Source of the DNA: DATAXV01 sp036272915
GTDB lineage: Bacteria > Chloroflexota > Dormibacteria > Dormibacterales > Dormibacteraceae
Direction of reading: 5' to 3'
Assembly: GCA_036272915.1 (NCBI GenBank)
Contig: DATAXV010000055.1
Span: 1 to 40,699 of the forward strand
DNA length: 40,699 nt
This document shows, in pieces, positions 16,150 through 23,741 of this stretch. The position numbers and the translations under genes were made by a program. The stretch's first letter is position 1; every line of letters starts with the position of its first letter. Under the pieces are notes generated by a model. It ran no database searches. It had not been told where the DNA came from and saw nothing but the letters and a program-made list of their open reading frames with translations.

Positions 16150-16824
16150 ATGCCAACCCCCAGCGACAGCCGCGCGGACCGCCCCGCCTCCGGACAGAAG
16201 CCACTGCGCCTGGTTGTCGCGGTCGCGGTCACCGTCCTCGCCGTCGCCATCGTGGTGGTGGCCGGCGTCTTCATCGACTCGGCCCAGCGCCAGCCGGTGC
16301 CGAAGGCCCTGGCCAGCTGCCGGACCGCGGCCCAGCTGGCCCCCGACCTTTACCGCTCGGCGCCGCCGATGTGCATCAACGTCCACGGCGAGTACCTCGC
16401 CACGGTGGACACGACCAAGGGCTCGTTCACGATCAAGCTGCTGCCCAGCAAGTCCCCGGTCACGGTCAACAACTTCGTCGTGCTCGCCGTCAACGGCTAC
16501 TTCACGGGCCGGCGCTTCCTGGCCGCTCCGAGCTGGTACGTGCAGAGCGGCGACCCGACCGACACCGGGCGCGGAGGCCCCGGCTACACGCTTCCGACGG
16601 CGCCGGTCGGCAAGGGTGCCTGGGCGAGCGGATCGGTGGGGATGGCGAGGCTCTCGGACGGCAAGATCTCGGGCTCGCAGTTCTTCATCACCAGGACGGG
16701 ATGGAAGGGTGGCAGGCCGAAGCTCAGCTACAACTACTTCGGCACCGTCTCCAAGGGCTTCAACAACCTGACCACACTCGGCACTTCCGACCGTATCCTC
16801 AGCGTTACCGTCCGGGAAATCTGA
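16150..16824 (+). CDS. Membrane-anchored cyclophilin-type peptidyl-prolyl isomerase
   Basis: A 224-residue protein from ATG 16150, 14 bases after hemD. Residues 1-20 are polar and basic, about 21-43 form a single hydrophobic anchor (LRLVVAVAVTVLAVAIVVVAG), and the rest is extracytoplasmic. The cyclophilin core runs from about residue 85: GSFTIKLLPSKSPVTVNNF, VQSGDPTDTGRGGPGY, GSVGMAR and SGSQFFIT. The catalytic Arg-Phe region is altered: GRRFLAAPSWYVQSGDP replaces F-H-R-V-I-x-x-F-M-x-Q-G-G-D, so the usual active-site Arg is not in its standard context. It may help fold exported proteins, consistent with the tat genes next to it. Confidence 0.85.
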   Translation: MPTPSDSRADRPASGQKPLRLVVAVAVTVLAVAIVVVAGVFIDSAQRQPVPKALASCRTAAQLAPDLYRSAPPMCINVHGEYLATVDTTKGSFTIKLLPSKSPVTVNNFVVLAVNGYFTGRRFLAAPSWYVQSGDPTDTGRGGPGYTLPTAPVGKGAWASGSVGMARLSDGKISGSQFFITRTGWKGGRPKLSYNYFGTVSKGFNNLTTLGTSDRILSVTVREI

Positions 16825-16831
16825 CGGGAGG

Positions 16832-16848
16832 CCGGCCCTGAGGGCCGG
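16832..16848 (+). terminator. Hairpin after cyclophilin gene
   Basis: CCGGCCC (16832-16838), loop TGA, GGGCCGG (16842-16848): a 7-bp perfect GC stem directly after the cyclophilin stop, without a T run. A perfect TATAAT begins 3 bases later, so termination of one unit and start of the next may be juxtaposed here. Confidence 0.4.
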
Positions 16849-16851
16849 GAC

Positions 16852-16857
16852 TATAAT
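16852..16857 (+). promoter_or_regulatory. Perfect TATAAT upstream of tatA
   Basis: TATAAT lies 20 bases before the TTG start of tatA and just after a GC hairpin. No good -35 box is found 16-18 bases upstream, where the hairpin lies. Confidence 0.4.
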
Positions 16858-16877
16858 CAGCCTGAGGTACCGCGCAA

Positions 16878-17591
16878 TTGTTTGGACTGGGACTACATCC
16901 CGCCTTCCTGATCGTCCTCTTCATCATCGTGCTGATCGTCTTCGGCCCGGGCAAGCTGCCCGAGATGGCCGGCGCCGCCGGCAGGATGGTGAGGGAGTTC
17001 CGCCGAGCGTCCGATGACGTCACCGGCGAGATCCGTAGGGCGCTTGACCTGCCCGAGGGACAGGGCAACAGCAACCTCTTCTCCGCCCAGGGGCTGATCG
17101 ACCAGCTGACCAGGGAGCAGGAGGTGCCGACCGCGACCGAGGTCGAGGGGACCGCGGAGAGCGAGGAGCTCGACCCCGAGTCGGTGGGGGCGGTCGATCC
17201 GATCGGCTCCTTCGGCCCGCCGGAGATCGACGCCGGCGTCTACGCCTCGTCGAACGACGGCTCCCCGGTCGAGCGGAGTCCCTTCGAGGAGGCGACGTCG
17301 GCCGGCCACCACGAGCCCAGCTCGGCGGTGATGGCTCCTCCCGAGGAGGTCTCCGCCGTCGATCAGGAGCTGGCCAAGGACCCGGACCCGGTCGACGAGG
17401 TCGAGGAGACCGACGAGCCCGCGATCGAACCGCCCGCCGACGTGACCGAGGCGCCGCAGCCCTCGGCGTCCGTCGAGGAGCCGGGCGCCTCCCCCGAGGA
17501 GGCATCCCCGCAGCCCCCCGCCGCCACTGTCGAGAACCCGCCCGAGCCCGAAGGGGACGGCGGGGAGAAGACGGGCGAGGGCACCGCCTGA
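16878..17591 (+). CDS. tatA: Tat translocase subunit TatA/TatB family, long acidic tail
   Basis: A 237-residue protein starting at TTG 16878, with GAGG at 16864-16867 upstream. Residues 5-22 form the single N-terminal membrane helix, followed by the FGPGKLPEM hinge and an amphipathic helix (AGAAGRMVREFRRASDDV), as in TatA/TatB. The tail from about residue 60 is nearly 180 residues of acidic, Ser/Pro-rich, low-complexity sequence, far longer than the usual 20-60 (TatA) or about 100 (TatB). The helix segment EIRRALDL is TatB-like, so assignment to A or B is uncertain. tatC follows 18 bases downstream. It acts in export of folded twin-arginine proteins. Confidence 0.88.
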   Translation: MFGLGLHPAFLIVLFIIVLIVFGPGKLPEMAGAAGRMVREFRRASDDVTGEIRRALDLPEGQGNSNLFSAQGLIDQLTREQEVPTATEVEGTAESEELDPESVGAVDPIGSFGPPEIDAGVYASSNDGSPVERSPFEEATSAGHHEPSSAVMAPPEEVSAVDQELAKDPDPVDEVEETDEPAIEPPADVTEAPQPSASVEEPGASPEEASPQPPAATVENPPEPEGDGGEKTGEGTA

Positions 17592-17609
17592 TCCCGGGCG
17601 GCTGACCGA

Positions 17610-18365
17610 ATGGCCCTGCTGCTCAGAAGGAAGAAGAAGCCGGCCCCGGAGGAGCCCGCATCCGAAGCCGACGAGGCTCGGATGACGATCATGGAGCACC
17701 TCCAGGATCTGCGCCGGGCGCTGATCATCTCGGCCCTCGCCTGGGTCGTCGCCGCGGCCGTGATGTGGTTCTTCAGCAACGACATCCTCAGCTTCATGCA
17801 GCATCGGGCGGCGCTGAAGCACCTGGTCTACCTGACGCCCACGGGCGGGTTCACCATCCGCTTCCAGGTCGCGCTCTACGCGGGCACGCTGGTCGCCTGC
17901 CCGATCATCTTCTGGCAGCTCTGGTGGTTCGTCGCGCCAGGCCTCCACGTCCGCGAGAAGAGGGTCATCCTGCCGCTGGTCTTCGCGACCACGTTCTTCT
18001 TCCTGGTCGGCGTCGGCTTCGCCTTCTGGGCGATGCCGCTCTTCTTCCACGTGTTGAAGAGCTTCTCGCCGCCTGGCTTCGAGTACATCGCCAACGCCAC
18101 CGACCTGCTCAGCTTCATGCTGGCCATCTGCATCGCCTTCGGCATCGTCTTCGAGCTGCCGGTGGTGCTGTGGACGCTGGGGATGCTGGGCATCATCAGC
18201 TCCGCCTGGCTCTGGAAGCAGCGGCTCTACTGGGTGATCGGTCTCGGTGTCATCGCCAACCTGATGACGCCTGGGTTCGACCCCTTCACGCCGCTGATCG
18301 TGTTCATCCCGCTGGTCTTTCTCTTCTTCGGCACGCTCCTCCTTCTCAAGATCTCCGGCAAGTAG
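17610..18365 (+). CDS. tatC: Twin-arginine translocase subunit TatC
   Basis: A 251-residue TatC. After a basic N-terminus (LLRRKKKP), the signature MTIMEHLQDLRRALI appears, matching the cytosolic region that binds the twin-arginine signal. Six membrane segments follow, with the conserved first periplasmic loop and the Glu in AFGIVFELPVVL within the fourth helix. Its length is near the family norm. TatC recognises the RR signal peptide and recruits TatA. It sits 18 bases after tatA and 10 bases before rph. Confidence 0.95.
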   Translation: MALLLRRKKKPAPEEPASEADEARMTIMEHLQDLRRALIISALAWVVAAAVMWFFSNDILSFMQHRAALKHLVYLTPTGGFTIRFQVALYAGTLVACPIIFWQLWWFVAPGLHVREKRVILPLVFATTFFFLVGVGFAFWAMPLFFHVLKSFSPPGFEYIANATDLLSFMLAICIAFGIVFELPVVLWTLGMLGIISSAWLWKQRLYWVIGLGVIANLMTPGFDPFTPLIVFIPLVFLFFGTLLLLKISGK

Positions 18366-18375
18366 AGTTGGTCGG

Positions 18376-19122
18376 ATGACACGACCCGACGGCCGCGAGC
18401 GGCCCGACGAGCTACGCCCCTTCTCCCTCGAGCTCGGCGTCAACGTCCACGCCGAGGGGTCCTGCCTGGTGCAGGCCGGCCGCACCCGTGTCTGGGTGAC
18501 CGCCAGCGTCGAGGACAGGGTGCCGATGCACCGGCGCGGCACCGGCCACGGGTGGATCACCGCCGAGTACTCGATGCTCCCCCGCTCGACCCATGACCGG
18601 GGCCAGCGCGAGGCGCAGAGCGGCCGCATCGGCGGCCGGACCCACGAGATCCAGCGCCTGATCGGCCGTGCCCTGCGGACGGCGGTCGACATGCGCGCCC
18701 TGGGCGAGCACACGATCACGCTCGACTGCGACGTCCTCCAGGCCGATGGCGGCACCCGGACGGCGTCGGTGACGGGGGCCTTCTGCGCCATGTACCAGGC
18801 GATCAAGCGGATGCGCGACGCCCGGATGCTGTCGGTCAACCCGGTCAAGAACTACGTGGCCGCGGTCAGCGTGGGCATGGTCGACGACGGCCCGCGCCTG
18901 GACCTCGACTACGCCGAGGACTTCCAGGCAGAGACCGACATGAACGTGGTCATGACCGACGACGGCCGCTTCATCGAGATCCAGGCGACGGCGGAGAAGG
19001 AGGCCCTCACCCGCCAGCAGCTGAGCAACCTGCTCGCCCTCGCCGACCGCGGCATCCGCGATCTGATCGTCCACCAGAAGCGGGCCATCGCCGCGCTCGA
19101 CCAGGCATCTCCCGTCCGCTAG
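18376..19122 (+). CDS. rph: Ribonuclease PH
   Basis: A 248-residue enzyme removing 3' nucleotides from tRNA precursors by phosphorolysis. The N-terminus RPDELRPFSLELGVN, the phosphate-site RIGGRTHEIQRLIGRALR and the active-site LDCDVLQADGGTRTASVTGA are all present. The C-terminal IEIQATAEKEALTRQQL closes the PNPase-like fold. The length is normal. It is followed 4 bases later by rdgB, a very common pairing that supports an operon. Confidence 0.95.
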   Translation: MTRPDGRERPDELRPFSLELGVNVHAEGSCLVQAGRTRVWVTASVEDRVPMHRRGTGHGWITAEYSMLPRSTHDRGQREAQSGRIGGRTHEIQRLIGRALRTAVDMRALGEHTITLDCDVLQADGGTRTASVTGAFCAMYQAIKRMRDARMLSVNPVKNYVAAVSVGMVDDGPRLDLDYAEDFQAETDMNVVMTDDGRFIEIQATAEKEALTRQQLSNLLALADRGIRDLIVHQKRAIAALDQASPVR

Positions 19123-19126
19123 CTCG

Positions 19127-19699
19127 GTGCCGCGTCTGATCATCGCCACCGGCAACCCGGGGAAGCTGCGCGAGTTCCGAGAGCTCCTCGCCGACCCCTC
19201 GTTCGAGCTGGGCGCCTGCGAGCCGACGGAGCCCGAGAACGGCGCCACCTACCAGGCCAACGCCAGGATCAAGGCCGAGGCCGCGTCCCGGGCGACCGGA
19301 CTGCCCGCGCTAGGCGACGACAGCGGCCTCGAGGTCGATGCCCTCGATGGTTACCCCGGCCTTCACTCGGCGCGGATCGGGCCGACCCAGGATGAGCGCT
19401 TCCGGCTGGTGCTGGAGCGGCTGCGGGGCGTTCCCCGGCCCTGGGCGGCGAGGTTCGTCTGCGCCCTTGCCCTGGCCGTCCCCGGCCGTCCCACGGAGGA
19501 CTTCTGGGGCGTCTGCGAGGGCGAGGCGATCGAGCCCGGGGAGGCCTCGGGAGGATTCGGGTACGACCCGATGTTCCTGCTCCCCGACCTGGGCCGGACA
19601 TTCGCCGAGCTCGACCCCGAGGAGAAGCACCGGTACAGCCACCGCGGCGCCGCCGTCCGGGCCCTGGTCGCGAGCGGCGCACTCGGCGCCCTTCACTAG
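19127..19699 (+). CDS. rdgB: XTP/dITP pyrophosphatase (RdgB/HAM1)
   Basis: A 190-residue protein starting at GTG 19127, 4 bases after rph. It hydrolyses non-canonical purine triphosphates (XTP, dITP) to monophosphates. Diagnostic motifs are IIATGNPGKLREF at the N-terminus, the metal-site ALGDDSGLEVDALDG with LHSARIG, the GGFGYDPMF substrate loop and KHRYSHRGAA near the C-terminus. The length is typical. It belongs to the same run as rph and hisS. Confidence 0.95.
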   Translation: MPRLIIATGNPGKLREFRELLADPSFELGACEPTEPENGATYQANARIKAEAASRATGLPALGDDSGLEVDALDGYPGLHSARIGPTQDERFRLVLERLRGVPRPWAARFVCALALAVPGRPTEDFWGVCEGEAIEPGEASGGFGYDPMFLLPDLGRTFAELDPEEKHRYSHRGAAVRALVASGALGALH

Positions 19700-19716
19700 T
19701 CAGACTGGCTCTCGAC

Positions 19717-21030
19717 ATGTCCGAGGTCCGGCCCCTGCGTCTCGCGCCCGTCAGCGGCTTCCCCGAGTGGCTGCCGCAGGTCCGCATCGTCGAGCTGCGG
19801 TGGCTCGACCACATCCGCAGCGCCTTCGAGCGGTACGGGTTCTGCTCGATCGAGACGCCGGCGGCCGAGCCGCTGGAGGCGCTGCAGGCCAAGGGCGAGA
19901 CCTCGCAGGAGGTCTACGTCCTGCAGCGGCTGCAGGGCGAGGGCGGCGACGCCCGCCTCGGGCTCCACTTCGACCTGACCGTGCCCCTGGCCCGGTACGT
20001 CGCCCAGCACTTCAACGACCTCGTCTTTCCCTTCAAGCGGTATCAGATCCAGAAGTCGTGGCGCGGCGAGCGGCCCCAGGAGGGCCGGTTTCGCGAGTTC
20101 ACGCAGTGCGACATCGACGTCATCGGCAGCGAGTACGTCTCCATCCACTTCGACGCCGAGATGCCCCGAATCCTGTGCGAGGTGCTGGACGGGCTCGGCG
20201 TCGAGGGCTACACGATGCACGTCAACAACCGGAAGGTCCTGCAGGGCTTCTACGAGGCGATCGGCGTCCCCGACCCGATCGACACCATCCAGATCGTCGA
20301 CAAGCTCGACAAGATCGGTGTCGGCGGGGTGGAGGCGGCCCTTCGCGAGAGCGGGCTCGGCGACGACCAGGTCCGCTCCTGTCTGGCCCTGGCCGAGCTC
20401 CGGGCCACGGACTCCGGGCTCGCCGACGACATCGCCCGCATCAGCCCCAGCTCCAACGAGCTGCTCGAGAAGGGCCTGGAGGAGCTCGGGTTCGTGCTCG
20501 ACCAGGTCCGCGACCTGGCGTCGGAGGGCAAGGTCGTCGCCGACCTCTCCATCGCCCGCGGCCTGAACTACTACACGGGGACGGTCTACGAGGGCAAGCT
20601 CGACGCCTTCCCCTCCTTCGGGACGATCTGCTCGGGCGGGCGGTACGACGACCTGGCCAGCTCCTTCATCCGCCGTCACCTCCCCGGGATCGGCGTCTCC
20701 ATCGGGCTCACCCGGCTCTTCTCCAAGATGCTCGCCGAGGGCCTGATCGAGACCGGGCCGCTGTCGCCCACCAAGGTCCTGGTGGCGCTGCCCAGCGAGG
20801 AGCTCCGGCCCCAGGCGGCGGAGACCGCGGCCCGTCTCCGCCGGCGCGGCCTCAACGTCGAGCTCTACCACGAGGCGGACAAGTTCGGCCGCCAGGTGCG
20901 CTACGCCTCGCGCAAGCGGATCCCCTACGTCTGGTTCCCGCCCACGGCCGACGGCGGCCGGCACGAGGTGAAGAACCTGGACAGCGGCGACCAGCTCGAG
21001 GCGGATCCGGAGAGCTGGGCCCCGGCCTGA
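19717..21030 (+). CDS. hisS: Histidyl-tRNA synthetase
   Basis: A 437-residue class II synthetase. Motif 2 is visible as FKRYQIQKSWRGERPQEGRF followed by REFTQCDIDVIG; the HisRS-specific loop is RGLNYYTGTVYE (usually RGLDYYTGT) and SGGRYDDL follows. Motif 3 is IGVSIGLTRLF, with Thr at the position that is Glu in E. coli HisRS. The C-terminal anticodon domain starts near residue 345 (KVLVALPSEE) and ends in the expected VKNLDSGDQ element. HisZ, the regulatory paralogue, lacks the catalytic features retained here. It ends the + strand housekeeping run and converges with a cupin gene. Confidence 0.88.
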   Translation: MSEVRPLRLAPVSGFPEWLPQVRIVELRWLDHIRSAFERYGFCSIETPAAEPLEALQAKGETSQEVYVLQRLQGEGGDARLGLHFDLTVPLARYVAQHFNDLVFPFKRYQIQKSWRGERPQEGRFREFTQCDIDVIGSEYVSIHFDAEMPRILCEVLDGLGVEGYTMHVNNRKVLQGFYEAIGVPDPIDTIQIVDKLDKIGVGGVEAALRESGLGDDQVRSCLALAELRATDSGLADDIARISPSSNELLEKGLEELGFVLDQVRDLASEGKVVADLSIARGLNYYTGTVYEGKLDAFPSFGTICSGGRYDDLASSFIRRHLPGIGVSIGLTRLFSKMLAEGLIETGPLSPTKVLVALPSEELRPQAAETAARLRRRGLNVELYHEADKFGRQVRYASRKRIPYVWFPPTADGGRHEVKNLDSGDQLEADPESWAPA

Positions 21031-21034
21031 TCGG

Positions 21035-21448
21035 TCAGCCGGCGAGGAACTCGCTGTCGTACTTGCGGAAGATGGCCTCGACCATCTCCTGGGTTCGCAG
21101 CGGGGTCGCCTCCAGCTCCTCGAGCAGCTGCAGGCCTCGCTTGGTCATCATGGTCAGGCAGCGGGTCGGAGCCGGACCCGCGCACCAGAAGGCGTGCGCC
21201 GTCCCGTGCCGGGCCATGACCACGCCTCCCGGCGCGGTCTCGCTCTCCTGATCGCCCAGCCTCGACACCAGCCGGCCCTCCATCACGTACCAGAGCTCGT
21301 CGTCGTGATGGTGGACGTGCACCTGGGGCGTGGGGGAGTCGATCGCCGGCAGCGTCCACTCGACCATCAGGAGCTCGGCCGTGCGATCGTGCAGCGTCGG
21401 CCGGCGGATGCGGGTGATGGGGCCTTCGGAGGGTGCGCTCTCTGACAC
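21035..21448 (-). CDS. Cupin-domain protein
   Basis: A 137-residue single-domain cupin starting at GTG 21448, with GAGG 7 bases upstream. Metal-binding motif 1 is HVHHHDDELWYVMEG and motif 2 is GGVVMARHGTAHAFW, giving the His/Glu/His ligand set. Such small cupins may be dioxygenases, isomerases or ligand sensors; the substrate cannot be assigned. The C-terminal helix (LLEELEATPLRTQEMVEAIF) is less typical. Adjacent is an anchored TIG-domain protein on the same strand, 82 bases away. Confidence 0.75.
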   Translation of the reverse strand: MSESAPSEGPITRIRRPTLHDRTAELLMVEWTLPAIDSPTPQVHVHHHDDELWYVMEGRLVSRLGDQESETAPGGVVMARHGTAHAFWCAGPAPTRCLTMMTKRGLQLLEELEATPLRTQEMVEAIFRKYDSEFLAG

Positions 21449-21530
21449 CTGGGTACCTCTTCAGTCTCCCACGCCGCCGGCGAGCCGCGAGCCGAACACC
21501 GAGCCAGCTCCCCCTGAGAGAGGGCCGACG

Positions 21531-22820
21531 TCAGTGCTGGCTCATCTCCAGGAGGCCCATGTCGTGGCTGATCCGACCGCCCGCGGCCACGCCCACGGTG
21601 GCCAGCGTTCCCGGCCAGATGTGCCAGATGCCGCCGCTCCCGCTGCGATCCGGGACGAGGAACGTGATCCGCGTGTCGGACCAGCTCTTGATCTGGAGGG
21701 TGGGTTCCATTCCGGGGACGCCCCAGACCATGGCGGCGTCGGTGAGGGTGACGTAGCCCGAGCCCTGGGTGGCGCCGAAGCCGGTTCCTATGATCGTGAC
21801 CTGCTGGTCGGCGACCGCGGAGGCGGGCGTGATCGCGTCGACGACCGGCCCCGCGATTGGGGTGGTCGAGGTCGAGACGGCGAAGATGTGCAGGAGCTGG
21901 GGCGCCGCCGTCACCGGCAGCGTGACCGAGACCAGCGACTTGGACCTCTCGAGGGGGAGGCCCGCGTAGAAGACGTAGGTGCTGATCAGCTGGTCAAGGG
22001 CGAACGCGGAGTTGCGGTAGTCCATCTTGATCGCCTCGACGTTGCCGTAGGCGGGCGATGACTTGCCCTGGTCGAGCGTCCACTCCGAGAAGCCGAGCTC
22101 GAAATGCGTCGTGGTGCCGTCGCTGTACGTGAGCGTCGCCTCGCCGCCACTGGCGGTCCCGGTGGCCGCGCCCAGGAAACCGATCTGGGCCGCGCCGGAA
22201 CCGGCCTGGACGGGGATGGTCTGACCCTGGGCGACCACGTTGTCGGCGGCTCCGGCCGTCGTGTCCGGCCAGCGGAAGCTGACCCCACCCACCCCTACCG
22301 TGCTGCCCGGGCCGGCCTTCTCGTCCTTGAGGGCGGTGGCCGAGTAGCTGAATCCGTTGCCGTCGAGATCGGCCGACGCCGGCTTCGGGTCGTTGCTGAT
22401 GCCGGCGTTGTCGAAGACCCCGGTCAGGGAGGCGGACACGGCGGCCGGCGACGCAGGCTGCTTGGCGGTCGAGGGACCCCCGGGGCGGGGGATGCCGATG
22501 CCGCGCAGGGCACCACCGTAGGCGGCGCCGGCCAGCACCAGGACGGCGATGACGACCACGGCGAGGACGGCGAGCAGGACGTTCCGGGCCCGATGGCCCT
22601 CCCGCTCCTCGACCGTCGGGCCCGGGGCGAACACGTCGTAGACCGGGACCCAGCGCTTGCCCTCCAGCCAGTAGCGACCGTCGGGAGAGAACTGAGGGGG
22701 CGCCTCAGCCGCCTCGTCAGGCTTCTCCGGACCGGCCAGCACCCAGGTCACGTCGGCGCGACTGGTTCGCCCCGTCTGCGGGTCCGGCTCGTGCGGCGCT
22801 TCGGGCGGTTGGTTTGGCAT
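21531..22820 (-). CDS. Membrane-anchored surface protein with beta-sandwich and IPT/TIG domains
   Basis: A 429-residue protein from ATG 22820; a further upstream frame start is not supported. Residues about 45-65 carry FSPDGRYWLEGKRWVPV, a short W-rich motif resembling DUF2510, then a membrane helix near residues 80-105 (NVLLAVLAVVVIAVLVLAGAA). The extracellular part starts after a proline-rich linker with a beta-sandwich seen in actinobacterial glycosidases and lectin-like proteins (GVFDNAGISND, GVSFRWPDTTAGAADNVVAQGQ, LGFSEWTLD). An IPT/TIG immunoglobulin-like domain (PVVDAITPASAVADQQVTIIGTGFG) lies at the C-terminus. It likely displays a carbohydrate- or surface-binding module. No catalytic residues are evident. 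Confidence 0.65.
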   Translation of the reverse strand: MPNQPPEAPHEPDPQTGRTSRADVTWVLAGPEKPDEAAEAPPQFSPDGRYWLEGKRWVPVYDVFAPGPTVEEREGHRARNVLLAVLAVVVIAVLVLAGAAYGGALRGIGIPRPGGPSTAKQPASPAAVSASLTGVFDNAGISNDPKPASADLDGNGFSYSATALKDEKAGPGSTVGVGGVSFRWPDTTAGAADNVVAQGQTIPVQAGSGAAQIGFLGAATGTASGGEATLTYSDGTTTHFELGFSEWTLDQGKSSPAYGNVEAIKMDYRNSAFALDQLISTYVFYAGLPLERSKSLVSVTLPVTAAPQLLHIFAVSTSTTPIAGPVVDAITPASAVADQQVTIIGTGFGATQGSGYVTLTDAAMVWGVPGMEPTLQIKSWSDTRITFLVPDRSGSGGIWHIWPGTLATVGVAAGGRISHDMGLLEMSQH

Positions 22821-23117
22821 TTCTGGAATCGGCCAGGAACAGGATACCCGTGGGTGAACAGATCGCAAATCGAGATCTTGGGGGACCCGTGCGGTGGCCT
22901 GCCCTCCATCCTCCATGCCGGGCGCCACGGTTGCGACGTGACGTTTGGCTCAGGGTGCCGGGCGCAGGTCCCGACCGACCTGGGGACGAACGCCCGCTCG
23001 GGATGGGTCCCGTCCCGCCGAGGTGCGTCCCGTCGTGTCCATCAGAGGACGGACACCCCCTCCCTGGGGAAGAACGACACACCGGCCCCGATCCGAGCGC
23101 CTACGTCCAGGAGATGC

Positions 23118-23405
23118 TGGGGCAGCTGGCATCTGAATCGGGGCCAGTGGAACGTCTCGGAGTACGATCCGCCGAGCATGGACAAGCTGCTGAACCAGGG
23201 CATCGGCAGCACCGATCGAGGCACCTGGTACGAGGCCTACCCGAAGGTCGTCAAGCAGATCCGGCCGGCGGTGCCGGTCATCCCGCTGTACGCCAGCGAC
23301 GTGACGGCCGCCATCTCGCCGAAGTTCGGGTTCGTCGGCTTCAACCAGTACACGTCGAACGGGGCCTACGTGCTGCACATCAAGTCCTCCTCCGGCACGT
23401 GGACA
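23118..23405 (+). pseudogene. C-terminal fragment of a peptide ABC transporter substrate-binding protein
   Basis: One frame contains WHLNRGQWNVSEYDPPSMDKL, then LLNQGIGSTDRGTWYEAYPK and VVKQIRPAVPVIPLYASDVTAAIS, resembling the last 90 residues of SBP_bac_5 (DppA/OppA) proteins where a (N/P)PxxDKLL segment precedes a conserved P(V/W)IPLY. No start, signal peptide or N-terminal lobes exist upstream, so only the 3' end of the gene remains. Neighbouring permease genes are absent. The fragment lies in a 920-base gap (22821-23741) otherwise without a supportable gene. Confidence 0.6.
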
Positions 23406-23741
23406 TTCGGAGTTCGGCACTCCACGGACACAGGGGGACGTGGAGGGCATGCGTCGTTGGTGTCGCCGAGCGCCGGCGCGAAGAGCAGGGTGCCAGCCCG
23501 GGAGCCGACCCCCTGTTCCGCGTCCGACGGGGTCGAAGATGTTGGCCCAGGGCGATCTCGCGGTCCCGGAGATCCGGCGCGACGTTGCCGATCTCGGTGG
23601 TGAATTCGACCACAGTAGGCCGAGCCACTTCCAGAGGTCCGTGCCGAGCGAACCGCGTTCCATACTGCTTGCGGAACACTGATCCGTATAGGTGTCCGGG
23701 GAGATGCCCGGCGCTTCGCCCGCGCGGAAACGAGGAAGCCC

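Noticed and set aside
23440..23682. Short frames on both strands just upstream of the TetX-like gene
   Set aside because: Some protein-like composition (for example QGDLAVPEIRRDVADLGG) but no recognised family, start or ribosome binding site; may be another remnant, not supportable.
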